64,000 nt of DNA from Flaccisagitta enflata (lineage: Eukaryota; Chaetognatha; Sagittoidea; Aphragmophora): positions 6,324,001 to 6,388,000 of the forward strand of contig OZ231127.1 of NCBI GenBank assembly GCA_965153355.1. Direction: 5' to 3'. Below, in pieces: positions 38,695 through 50,458 of this stretch (positions are counted from its first letter, which is position 1; each line of letters starts with the position of its first letter). Under the pieces are notes generated by a model. It had not been told where the DNA came from and ran no database searches. It worked only from the letters and a program-made list of their open reading frames with translations. Both the position numbers and the translations under genes were made by a program.

Positions 38695-38975
38695 GCTCAG
38701 TTGAAGGCCTCTGAGCGCGTTCGTTTCTCTCTCGTCTCCTTGGATATGTCTCATCAGTATAGTGGAAATAGAAGAGTTAGAATCTAGAAAACGGAATAAC
38801 TGTGAAGCCTCCAGAAGAAAAAGAAGCGGAGAAAGAAGAAATCGAGAGAAAGCGAAAGAAAGAAAGAAGGAATGAAAGAAAAAGAGAAATGAGAATAAAA
38901 AGAAAATGGAAAAAAGAAAGAGAAACTCGGAATATCAGAGAAACCTAAATTTTGCGCCTTTCCTCTCCTTCCTCT

Positions 38976-38979
<4 letters not shown>

Positions 38980-39030
<51 letters not shown>
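38980..39030. repeat. (GA)n microsatellite
   Basis: About 25 GA repeats, preceded by a GAAAG-rich purine stretch at 38815-38930. Confidence 0.95.
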
Positions 39031-39033
<3 letters not shown>

Positions 39034-39304
39034 CCCCTGAAAAATTTCTTCTTTGCTCTCTCAAATGCAATTGCCGTTTACTTTCGCGACGAGTAACGGC
39101 GTCGTCAGGCGTCATCGGGTTTTGCCCGTCTTAAAAGTTTAATATCCGCAAAAGAGGGAGAAAAAGAGAGACAGAGATCTAGAGAGAGAGATCGAGAGAG
39201 ACAGTCGGGAGAGTTTTTGCTCGTCTCCGTTTCTTATTTTTAAAGGCCAATCATCGAGATTATTCCTCAATCGAAAAAAAAAGAAGGGGAGTGTGTGTAA
39301 ATGG

Positions 39305-39307
<3 letters not shown>

Positions 39308-39393
<86 letters not shown>

Positions 39394-39405
39394 TCTCTCT
39401 CTCTG
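39308..39405. repeat. (CT)n microsatellite
   Basis: About 48 CT repeats followed at 39449-39472 by a run of A. Confidence 0.96.
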
Positions 39406-39612
39406 CAATTTAATTGGGAAAGACAATTGGGGGAATTCCTCATCGCTGCAAAAAAAAAAAAAAAAAAAAAAAGGAATGCAAAAAAGGGGATGAAACCAAA
39501 ACATTTTAAGGTTGAGATTGAGAGGTGACCGTTCAATTTCAAGCTCACATTTCTATAAATTTATCTAGCTAGGACTCTGTGATTTCTACATTCTACATTC
39601 AAAATCGAGGAG

Positions 39613-39739
39613 TTTTTAGTCACGGACACGCGACTCTACACCTTGCCGTGACGGTCGGTAAGTCCGTCGGACCGAAATATTTTAAAAACTGCTCCTACCC
39701 AACCTTCCGCGACTGGATTGCCGTGTATCCGGCCTTGTT
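39613..39739 (-). mobile_element. Compact hairpin-ended element (127 bp)
   Basis: On minus it starts AACAAGGCCGGATACACGGC, has AGTCGCGGAAGG, and ends in the hairpin AGTCGCGT-gtcc-GTGACT plus AAAAA. It is one of the shortest copies and still keeps both ends. Confidence 0.72.
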
Positions 39740-40778
<1,039 letters not shown>

Positions 40779-41494
40779 AAAAAACTCTTAGTGATGTTGG
40801 ATGAGAGGACCGGTAGGATGAACATAATCGTTGATTAAGTTTCTTCATCAGAGATGACCGCTTATTATTCGCAACTTGAGAGCTACAAAAGAATGCTGTG
40901 ACAGTGTGACCCTGTCACAGTGTAACGGGGGTTGCTTTTACTTTATTTCTGGAGGATAAATGACGAGTTGTACCATTCAAATCAATTATTAATTGCAGGG
41001 GCTTTGGCAAGGCTTTCAAAGGCAACCTGCTTGGTTTTTTCTTGATAGATAGATGAATAGATAGATCATAGATAGATGGACCGTGCGACCTTACATTTTG
41101 GAGAGGCCTCAGGGATAATTCTCATATAACTCGGTGGTAAAATGTTATTTTTTTAACTGAAGGTTATTTTGGATAGATTAAATAGTTAAATTTGAAATGG
41201 ACACACAAGTGGCTTCTCACATGTAGCTTGCAACCAGAGGTTGTATAGCTTGCAACGTTCTATTTCCAGTTAACACGTATTCACGAGAGAAAAATCAAAA
41301 TGAGTGAGTAAAGTAAACATGAGCTAGTCTCCCTTTGAAAAGAATTTAGTCTTTCTACATGAAGATTTTTTTTTCTAAAACCGAATAAAAAGTTAAAAAA
41401 TATTCATCTCTAAACTAAGGCAAGAGAATATTTGTTTTGATTGTTTTAGTAACCAATATGATGGTAAAGCGGAATCGGTCTCAAAAAAAAAGAA

Positions 41495-41669
41495 AACAAG
41501 GCCGGATACACGGCCACCAGTTGCGGACGGGTGGGCAGGGGCGGAAATGCGCATTTTCACACTTTTCGACTCGTGTTCACGGACCAACCAACCGACCGAC
41601 CAACCGACGGACGGACGGACGGACGGACGGACAAAGCCTCTTATAGAGTTGCGTGTCCGCAACTAAAAA
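41495..41669 (+). mobile_element. Complete hairpin-ended element, GTTGCG subfamily
   Basis: Begins AACAAGGCCGGATACACGGC, has AGTTGCGGACGGGTGGGCAG, then tandem GGAC units and CAAAGCCTCTTATAG. It ends with hairpin AGTTGCG-tgtc-CGCAACT then AAAA. The 5' AGTTGCGGAC is exactly complementary to the 3' GTCCGCAACT. This is the best model copy. Confidence 0.8.
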
Positions 41670-42850
41670 GGGAAATGAAGCAAACGAAAGGAACAGAAAG
41701 AAAAATGTAACAACATTGAAATGACAACGCCTCATCGTCAAGAGTAACCACTAACATTAACAACTAACAACCATTAGAAATTATCTAGTTGAGATGGTAT
41801 TGCTACACGCTACATTCAATTTTCATCTCTTTCCTCTCTTTTCCTCTATTTCTCTCCTCGTGGTTCTCTCTCTCACTCTTGCTCAGCATGGCAAGCCTGC
41901 TTTCAGCCTTAGCGTCGTCGTCATCGTCGTCATCATCGCTTTTGACGTCGTCGTCTATTTCATCGTCGATTTCGTCATCGTCGTCGTCGTTTTTATCGTC
42001 GGTTTCGTCGTCGTCGTCAACGATCGTTGCTTCGCTTTGCCACCGTCGATAAAGAAGAGAGAAGAGAGAAGAGAGAGAGAGAAAGAGAGGAAATTTTTCG
42101 CCGAGCCCAGCAAAGCGAGAATAGAAAGAGAAAAGCCCACCGCCATTTTTCTCCTTCTCCGAGAGGATAAATTCTTCTTCTTCTTATACAAAAACGCTGC
42201 AGAAACTTGAGATATATACTTATCCTATTCATTTTAAGACTGGTGACTCAGTGGATGGTGTTTGAAAAAAACAATAAACGGTACGACGGAGGTCCATGTT
42301 GGAATAAAACTCACTTAACACTTGGATTATAACGTCGTAGGAGCGTTTTTTTCGGCTAATTTCTCTTTCCCGGAGCTCGGCTATTCTCGCTACGAAGCTA
42401 ACGGTCGTTCTCAATTTCTGTTTGAAAATCGCTCTTCGCATTCTAATTATTTTTAGGTGAGTCCAAATATTATAAAAGTTTGGTTTCATTATTTACTGAA
42501 TGTTTGTTTTCTAGAATTCCCCCCCTGCCTTTGATTTTTGCCCGAAGACGCATTGCGTTGCGTTTTTATATTTATGATTTTCTTTCTCATATAGCAATAA
42601 AACAATGTAGTTAAGGTTTAAATAGTGTTAAATTGTGTTTTACTGTGTTTTATATGATTTTATGATTTGGTACCGTCAAAAGTTACTTTTTCCCTAGATT
42701 TACTTTTTTTCCCTTTTTCCCCATTTTTATTTCATCTCCAGTCTCCAGACCCTTTTATTTCCCCCCCCCCCCACGGGGAAAACAATAATATATAAGCCTG
42801 AATGAAATACGTTTCAATTGTATCGTAATCTGTTCCGTGATCTATGTTTT
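41670..42850. other. Unique region with (TCG)n stretch, possible untranslated exon
   Basis: A TCG-rich stretch (41910-42030) reads poly-Ser on plus and poly-Asp on minus. A plus-strand GTGAGT donor-like site occurs at 42457. The protein readings are low complexity and unsupported, so no gene is called. A C run lies at 42759-42772. Confidence 0.3.
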
Positions 42851-43002
42851 CTGAACATTGCATTTTTTGGAAATCCACACCATGATTGGGGACTCGGCAG
42901 CTAAATTATGGTCGGTCGGTCGGTCACGGAAAAGCTGCTCGTCCGTTCAGCTATCCATCCGTGTCTTTCACCATTTTTTTCTGAAATGGTTTCTCCTACG
43001 CC

Positions 43003-43310
43003 TCCCCGTCCCTACATTTCTCTTGATGCATCCGTCAGAAACGCATCTCTAAGTCCAAAATAGTGTTGGTCCAATGGTCGGTCCATCCGTCCGTCTGTTA
43101 CGCCCGTGCAAGAACCGCGTTTCGCGGCCGGTTTTGGTTATAGATAGAACCTGTACTGAATTGTATGATCGAGTTTTGAGAGCCTTTGTCATTTCATCTG
43201 TCTTTGTCAATTTGTCTCTCCACCCATGTCACATGTTGAGCTCCATATTTAATACACGCGGAGACACAGTCCGGACGCATTGTTACCCGGTCGGGCTTGT
43301 TACCCTATTT
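43003..43310 (-). mobile_element. Diverged hairpin-family copy (GATGCG subfamily)
   Basis: CAGTCCGGACGCATTGTTAC followed by CGGTCGGGCTTGTTAC matches the 5' end of the 4355-4665 copy on minus. GAAACGCATCTCTAAG and GTCCATCCGTCCGTCTGTTA belong to its 3' part. The hairpin is decayed. Confidence 0.6.
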
Positions 43311-43425
43311 TTCACGGCTCTCCATATGCGGCATATGCATAGGCCCTCATTTAATTCTTTTGCCTTTTTATTACATCTGGCACCTGCTCGTAGCGCATCA
43401 CCAACTATGATGGATTAAGACATTT

Positions 43426-43690
43426 TTAGTCGCGTGCACTCGACTTTGCAACCCGCTTTGTCCGTCAGTCCGTTACTTTCCTTATTATTTTAAGTAATTT
43501 TAGGTTATTTTTAGTCATTGTAAGTCATTCTAAGTAATTCTGAGTCATTGTAAGTCGTTTTAGGTTTCATCAAGTCTCATTAGTCAATTTGGACATTTAA
43601 GTCATTTGCCGTCATTTTGTCCTTTTAAGTCATTTTAAGTCATCTTTTGTCATTTGAAGTCAATTTGAATCATCCTAATTTCATCATCCT
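43426..43690 (-). mobile_element. Hairpin-ended element, 5' end not found
   Basis: TTTTTAGTCGCGTGCACTCG then ACTTTGCAACCCGCTTTGTC is the 3' end, followed inward by AAGTCATTTTAAGTCATTTT repeats as in 63.6-63.8 kb. Confidence 0.6.
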
Positions 43691-44400
43691 GTTATTTACC
43701 GAACAGAAGATGAAAAATCAAGCTTGACAGGGCAACTGTTGGTTAGACAGGGGCAGTGCAATACTGCGTTAAATGCTTTTTGTATACTTGAATAACATAT
43801 ATACAGCTGATAAATTTGATATTTTAGATTAGACTAGGAATGATTTCAATCTGTTGTTTTTGAAATGATCAATTGTTCATATGTCCATAAGTCGCTATGT
43901 TTTTGTTTTATCTTTTCTAAACTAATTAAGTATGGAGATAGCTTACATCTATGCCAGCCAATTAAGTAAGTACAAAGATATTATATTATAATCTTATATC
44001 CCTTCATATTTTGTGTTGTATTGTAGGTTTGAAAAGGAAATCTTGATTGCGATGTTATTGAAAGCTAAGTATGAAAAAAAGTGTGAACTGTCAGAAGAAA
44101 AAGATTAATCTTTTTTTATGGGCCGGCTCTTTTATAAAGGGATATTTCAAGGTCTAATTTTAGAAATTTGCAAAACAAGAGTGAGAAACAAAGCTATGAA
44201 GAAGAAAAAACAAATGAAGTCTTAGGGAAACAGTTGAAAACAACGGAATGAGGAAGAACAAGTGGTGCGGGGTCACAATATCGGGTGGGTAGGGGCATGC
44301 AACCCCCATCCATACCCTCCCCCACCCTATGCTCACACACACAGACAATCCTAATTGCAGCATCATATATGTGCGGTTTTACCCTTTTCGACTCTATCAC
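43691..44400. other. AT-rich region, nothing recognised
   Basis: No gene seen. GCGGGGTCACAATATCGGGTGGGTAGG at about 44265 is a fragment of the hairpin family. Confidence 0.4.
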
Positions 44401-44725
44401 CACGGACCAACGGATGGACTGACAGAACGACGGATGGAAGGCTAAAGCCTCTTTTAGAGTTGCGTGTTTGCTACCAAATAGGAAATCCAGAAGATTCGCG
44501 CTTAAACGGATATCAGGAGACTTACAAATTTTATCCATTGTTGGTGGTTTTCTATTATAGCCAATATAAGAAACAAAAAGCTGAAGGGACAAAGAACTTG
44601 TATCTGTTAACATTTGTTTAAGGCGGAAATCCGTTAAAAGCGGATCTGTTGCAGCGGGTTTCAGCTGTAGACAGAAAAGGATGTGATGGGCCAAATGAAA
44701 GCAAAAAAAAATGAAATGACAGGGA

Positions 44726-44837
44726 AACAAGGCCAATAAGGTGCGACATGTCGATCGTCGAATGAAGGCGTTACCAACCAACCAACCAACCGACCAACGG
44801 ACACAGCCGGGTATAGAGGTGCTTTGTCGTACCTGAA
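44726..44837 (+). mobile_element. Compact hairpin-ended element, GGTGC subfamily
   Basis: Begins AACAAGGCCAATAAGGTGCG, has CCAACCAACCAACC repeats and GACACAGCCGG, and ends AGGTGC-tttgtc-GTACCT then GAAAA, one stem mismatch. Sister of 37002-37134. Confidence 0.73.
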
Positions 44838-45027
44838 AAATGAAATAGGAAAGAGATAAGGAAGGCAAAAGAGAAAGGGAAGAAGGAAAGGAAGAGAAAA
44901 AAGACTAAGCCGCAATGAGCAACTCGATGCATCGATCGCGTAACATTAATGCTGACTGACTAACCGGCCAAAATGTGTATCGAGATTGCATCAGTGCAGG
45001 CAATTTGAAAGTGTGTGATAGATGAAA

Positions 45028-45410
45028 TACGGTTGAACCCCGCTCTAACGGATCCGCCACCAACAGAATTCCGCCTATAATATATGCAACATCATGGTCT
45101 TTTCAAATCAATTTCTTTTATTTTCTTTGTTAGTTAATGATAAGTAATAGGTTCGCTTATAATAAAAAGGCTGGACACTCGGCTACCAAAGTCGCGTGTG
45201 GGTGGGCAGGGGCAGTGATGAGATAGGCTTACCTAAGCATTTGGGCAGAAGCAGTAATGCAAAAACCGCCCCCAAACGCCAAAAAAGCTAGTGTGGACCG
45301 ACCAACCAACCGCTGGATCGACCGACAGACATAGTGGGCTATAGAGTTAGGTGCACGCAATTAAAAAAATGTTGGTCCCCTGTAATCCGTTAGAGCGGGG
45401 TTCTAGTGTA
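45028..45410. mobile_element. Pogo/Tigger-like MITE hosting another element
   Basis: Left end TACGGTTGAACCCCGCTCTA continues ACGGAT; right end ATCCGTTAGAGCGGGGTTCT continues AGTGTA. The arms are complementary. A hairpin-family copy (about 45160-45370) lies inside. Confidence 0.72.
45160..45370 (+). mobile_element. Hairpin-family copy nested in a MITE
   Basis: Contains GGCTGGACACTCGGCTACCA, then AGTCGCGTGTGGGTGGGCAG, CCAACCAACCGCTGG and the hairpin-like GTTAGGTGCACGCAATTAAAA. Both ends are somewhat diverged. It inserted after the surrounding MITE. Confidence 0.6.
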
Positions 45411-45539
45411 ATCTTTTATGGTATATGTTTAGCATATGATTATGTATATGTTACTGACGCTCTACGTTTCACCTTAACCAAAGTATGCTGACACGCAGCT
45501 TATTATAGAACCCATCAAACCCGGCATTAATTAGTCCTT

Positions 45540-45735
45540 TGAAGTTGCGGACTGGTGACTCTATGAGAGGCTTTGCCCGTCCGTCCGTTAGTCTATCCAT
45601 GGGTCACACTCTTTAAGTTTGAAAACGCGCATTTTGATGTTATGGTTGTGTTGTGTGCGGAGAGGGTGGGGTGGGGGTTGTTTGCCCCTGCCCACCCGTC
45701 CGCGACGATATTGTGACCCCGCGTTTCCAAAAGTG
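45540..45735 (-). mobile_element. Decayed hairpin-family copy
   Basis: GAAGTTGCGGACTGGTGACT then GAGGCTTTGCCCGTCCGTCC, and CCTGCCCACCCGTCCGCGAC at the other side, are the paired subterminal motifs of the GTTGCG subfamily. Confidence 0.55.
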
Positions 45736-47200
45736 CTAAAAATCGTGTTTTTGGGACATGACGGACCTTCTGAAGGATAGATGAACGGACATAGCAAGGA
45801 ACAGACCGTCAGTACGCCATATACAGATGAGACACCTCTGAAGAGTGTAGGCAGTCTCACGTTTGACTCACCTGATGTGAAGCACAATCAAGTCGAATGG
45901 AACTGGCTCAAACAGGGGTGTATTTTGTGCCGTATTCCCCCCCTCCTCGAGTCCTCCTTCTGGGGGTGAAAAAGATAAAAGGGTTTGGAAGGGGAGGATA
46001 GTCAAAGGAAAAAGAAAAGGACGAAGAAGATTTTATACTTTTTGTATTTTATACTTTTATGTTTTATGCTAAAATACTATATTTCATTACTACAACAAAT
46101 ATATTTCAGTCGCGTTTATTCGCGGACACGGTCATGAAGTCATAGTTCAAGAGCAATTAAACCTTGAGCATGGAACTCGAAACTTGATGCTATGGAAACT
46201 TTTTGTGAGCAAGTTTCTCTTTATGGGGGGAAGGGGCTAATCTCTAAAATAAAGACCTGAATAGCTTGAAACATTTGAAAATGAGAAGATTTTTTATTAA
46301 GCCTTCTCTGTGTTTTACCTGCACCCTACAATCATTTCCTACATTTACTCGTAAAACTAGTTTGCTACCTTCCCCGAGTTTTACCCCCACCAAACAATCA
46401 TTTCCTTGCGTTTACTTGTTAAATTTAGGAAGTAATTGAATATCAAATTTAGCTGATGTAGGTGTCAGTTTATTTATCAGTTAGAATGCCCACTTCCAAT
46501 TGATAAAAAATTAATTGTATAAATGATCATTTTTTATCAATTTTTCAACATTTTTTAAGATTTTTCATGAAGAAAAAGATTTAAAGGCACAAGAAGCAAT
46601 TTTTCCACTTCAGTACTAGTAATCAAGTGTGTATGCTAGTGTTTTTCCAGCTAGATATATCATTTGATCCTCAATTTAAACAAAAAAAACATAAAAAAAA
46701 CAACAATTCATTATCTATTTTTGTTTTTTGGCCTGTTCGGGGGGTTTTTCTTGAGAGAGGGCCCCAAAATTGATGGATTACCTCATATTTTGGGCCCTAC
46801 TGAACCAAAAATCAATCACACTGTCCAATCCGTTTTGATGAGTTATTCTCGTACTCCCTTAACACTTATTTCCGCCCTGACACCCCTCCCCACCCTTCCG
46901 GACACGTAGACTCAATGCACAAGATTTGGGATTGCTTTTTTTTTCGTGTAAAAGTTTAGATTAGGCGCACACCTGGATAAAAAGATGCAAGAATGGAGAT
47001 TCACCCGGTTTCGATTCCATCACAGTCAGCTCCGGTATCTGTACGGCAGAAAGATTTAGGCATATCGATTACCACAGTTGTAACGGCGCAATTTCCGCAT
47101 CCAGCGACCCTCGCTCATGAATCGAACAATCGCCCTCAAGCAAAGCACACAGACAGGCAGTCAGCACACACGATCAGTGACGGTCAATAACAGCAACAAT
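45736..47200. other. Unique AT-rich region, no gene
   Basis: No recognisable exon. Short ORFs (for example 46664-46909) show no domain. Confidence 0.4.
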
Positions 47201-47201
47201 G

Positions 47202-47352
47202 TACAGTAGATGTCATCTAGACTTGAAAATACGGGGGAATTCATAAAAGGTTAACAAAAAAACCTAAGAGACTGATATTTGGACTATGAACTAATTAAAG
47301 GATGCTTTATTGACGCCGGGTGTCGGTTGCCATGGAAACACATTTTCATGGC
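47202..47352. mobile_element. Half copy of the TACAGT foldback MITE
   Basis: TACAGTAGATGTCATCTAGA through GGTTGCCATGGAAACACATT matches the left arm of 29162-29735. The right arm is absent. Confidence 0.75.
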
Positions 47353-47489
47353 GAAGTTATGCACGTTTTTCACTTTTTTAGGCTGGTAGGCCGGTTGAGT
47401 GGTTGGCTGGTTTGACAGGATAAATAGTGGGTCACGTTAGCGATGTCAATCTGTGTCTCTTGTTTTTCAGTGTTTTTAAGCGGGTAATG

Positions 47490-47575
47490 TTTTAGGGTTA
47501 GGGGTGGGGTAAGGGTTAGGGATGGGGTGGGTTTTAGGGTTAGGGTGGGGATTAGGAGTAGGGTTAGGGCCAGGT
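47490..47575. repeat. Interstitial telomere-like TTAGGG sequence
   Basis: Degenerate TTAGGG/GTTAGGGGTGGGG units for about 85 bp. TTAGGG is the common metazoan telomere repeat; this is internal and imperfect. Confidence 0.7.
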
Positions 47576-48177
47576 GTGGGTTTGGTTTTATATGTTTTAG
47601 CTCGAGTAAGCTTGAATTAAACATTTGCATTTGCGGGAAAAAACAAGTGACGGGATTGAATTTCCTATCATCACCAAAAAGTGAGCATATGTTTAGTTTA
47701 TCCATTTAGAGACTCAATACCAAGTTTCAACCGAATTGGTTGAAAAATATCAACATTTTGCCAGTTTACTTTTAGGCCAATAGGCTGGTTGGGTGATTGG
47801 GTGTGGTAAGTCGGTTTGGCAGGTTAGCATGCTAAAATGCATATAAATCACATACATATATTGAGTCCTTCCATTTAGAGACTCCATACCAAATTTCAAC
47901 CAAATTGGTTGAAAATGTCAAATCTATGCACTTTTGTCACTTTTAGGCGGGTAGGCTGGTTGGGCCATTTGGGTTGGTCGGATCACAAAAATCGGATTGG
48001 ATGTAAAGCGCCTTACACTAGTACAACTTCACACCGAATATGAACCAAATCGGTCAAAATGGACACAACAACGACGACGACACCCACCCGCCTCGCATTA
48101 TAGTCCACATCGGAATTATATTCCGCCGCGGACAAAAATATGAAAAATCTAAAAAGAGTATGGGTCCGTGACTGGGG

Positions 48178-48480
48178 TCCAACGACGTTGTCCAACGACG
48201 TTGTCAAACGGCGTTGTCCAACGGCGTTGTCCAACGGCGTTGTCCAGCGGCGTTGTCCAGCGGCGTTGTCCAGCGGCGTTGTCCAGCGGCGTTGTCCAGC
48301 GGCGTTGTCCAGCGGCGTTGGACAGGCGATGAACGCGCTCGATGGACAACGGCGTTGAACAAGACATCAAACAGCGTTAATCAGCGGCGTTGTCAAACAA
48401 CGTTGTCAAGCGGCGTTGTTAATTAACTTAATGGTCAAATGGCATTGTCAAATGGCATTGTCAAACGGCATTGTCAAACG
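48178..48480. repeat. 13-bp minisatellite GTTGTCCAGCGGC
   Basis: About 15-20 copies, grading from CCAACGAC to CCAGCGGC to CAAACGGC/CAAATGGC variants, with one inverted-like break near 48320-48345. Confidence 0.92.
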
Positions 48481-49414
48481 GCATTGATAGTCTACAAAGA
48501 TTCAACCAAATCAGTTTAAAAATACCAAAGTTTTACCAATTTTTCACTTTTAGATGGTAGGCTGTTTAGGTGATAGGCCAGTTTTGCCCGTTCTTCACTT
48601 TAAGGCTGGTAGGTTGGTTGGGTGGTAGGCCGGTTAGCATGAAAAAATCTTTATGAATCAAATTCATTATTTGAGTCCTTCCATTTAGAGACTACATACC
48701 AATTTTCAACCAAATTGGTTGAAGAATGCCAAAGTTTTGCATGTTTAGAGACTACATACTAAGTTTCAACCAAATTGGTTGAAAAATGCCAGAGTCAGGT
48801 GTGTCAAATACAGGTGAAGACTGAATTTGAGACCATAACGCTGGCGCAAGATGGGGCTGTTGATTTGAAAATGATCGCCGTTTTTCTTTTTCCAAAATTC
48901 AATCGGCAACCGTTTTTTTTTAGCGATCAAAATCTAATGCAATGTCTGCATTATAGTCCACGTCGGAATAACATTCCGTCATTAACAAAAAAACTATTTT
49001 ATTATTTCATTGAAGTTGATATGATTAACCCACACACTTTTCTGTGATGCTTTAAAGAGGATAGCAGCATCTGAAGGTAATTCGAATGCCCCACTATACA
49101 AGGCAAAGGATGAAAAGTCGATAACGTGAATACAACAACATGCAAATTAGGGGCAAAACAGGGCTTTTGGAACAAACGGAAGATGACTGAAATTTGAGAA
49201 AAGAAAAACGGTGAAGGCATTAAAATGAGTAACCCCATGATGCCCTAGCGTTATACTCTCAGGGATTAATGTTTTGCATATGCCATGGTTATGCACATTT
49301 TTCAATTTTTGGCTGGTAGGCTAGTTGGGTGGTAAACCAGTTTGGCTCGGTTAGCATGCTAAATCTTTACAATTCAAATACATATGTAGAGTCCTTCCAT
49401 TTAGAAACAACATT

Positions 49415-49987
49415 CAGTACACTCCGAGCAAACCCGACTAAAACTGGAGGATAAATTTTTGATACCTTAATTTTATTTCCCTAGCTTCATTTTTGGTATC
49501 TAGGCTAATTAAAGGACGCTTTATTCCTTGAACACATTTGGCAGTTAAAAAACATAACTTATAAAATCAAAGTCCAAGAAGACTTCATTTTAGAGTGTTT
49601 TAACCTAAACCATTAGATTCTGCAGAAAATTTTACCAAATTTAAAAAAAAATCAGCTTAATCAGACAAGTAGTTCAGGGTAGGATAATTGTCCTAAAAAA
49701 CTTAAAATGGCTGTAAAACCTGAACTAAATGTTGGATTGAGCTGATTTTTTTTCAAAATTAGGTAAAATTTTCTTTTGAATCTAATGGTTAAGGTTAAAA
49801 CACTCTAACATAAAGTCTTCATGGACTTTGATTTCATGAGTTAAGTATTCTGATTGCCAAATATGTTCAAGGAATTGAGCATTCTTTAATTAGTCTAGAT
49901 ACTAAAAATGAAACTAGGGAAATAAAATTAAGGTAACAAAAAATTAACCTCTAGTTATAGTTAGTAGGGTTTGCTCGGAATGTACTG
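49415..49987. mobile_element. Foldback MITE nested in the compound repeat
   Basis: CAGTACACTCCGAGCAAACC at the left mirrors GGTTTGCTCGGAATGTACTG at the right, and the arms pair almost throughout (573 bp). Sister host units read TTTAGAGACTACATACCAAG; here the element interrupts between ACAACAT and TACCAAG. Confidence 0.87.
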
Positions 49988-50269
49988 TACCAAGTTTCAA
50001 CCAAATCGGAAGTTATGCAAGTTGTTCACTTTTAGGCTGGTAGGCTGGTTGGGCCGATTGGGTGGGTTGGATCATAGCATACACATAGGCTGCAAAGCGG
50101 CTTACCCTAGTACAACTTCCCTCCAAATATGAAGCAAATCGGTCAAGGCGTTCAAAAGATAGCCGTTTTAAAAGTGTGGACGACAACGGCGACAACGACG
50201 ACAACACCCACCCGCCTCGAATTATAGTCCGCGTCGGAATGGTATTCCGTCGCGGTTTGACAAAATTAC

Positions 50270-50458
50270 CATGTCAACTAGGGAAATGTAGAGGAACAGT
50301 CCGGCGGTTGCGCAAAAGACCCAATTCGGAAGCGTTTGAGATGTTGCCGACGAGAATGCCGGCGATCATTCCGAAGAGACAGAGCACCGACGAAACAACG
50401 TTGTAAGTCAACGCTTGTTTCGTCGACATGCCCGCTTTAAGTAAAACTGCGAAATCGC
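50270..50458 (-). CDS. ZIP exon: TM5-TM6 with one-base frameshift
   Basis: After TTTTTACAG it encodes [40 protein letters not shown] and SNASE. The family then expects a Trp-Ile/Val-Phe motif; here it is reached only by skipping one base, giving [18 protein letters not shown] and a donor ATG|GTAATT. The exon is 189 bp where 188 would keep phase. Read literally it ends about 18 codons later at a stop. Confidence 0.9.

Larger units (their letters stand above)
47353..50256. repeat. Compound repeat with TTCAACCAAATTGGTTGA units and internal arrays
   Basis: Diverged units of about 150-250 bp recur: CCATTTAGAGACT, TTCAACCAAATTGGTTGAAA and a GGCTGGTAGGCTGGTTGGGT phrase (47700, 47880, 48560, 48680, 48740, 49310, 50030). 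Two ends are marked by CACCCACCCGCCTCG then ATTATAGTCC (48084 and 50206). Inside are a telomere-like stretch, a 13-bp minisatellite and a nested MITE. It stops 14 bp from the donor of the ZIP exon at 50270. Confidence 0.7.

Noticed and set aside
41789-42210. Poly-Ser (plus), Val/Ile-rich (plus) and poly-Asp (minus) readings of the TCG stretch
   Set aside because: All are low-complexity readings of one trinucleotide repeat. No splice partner or conserved domain was found.
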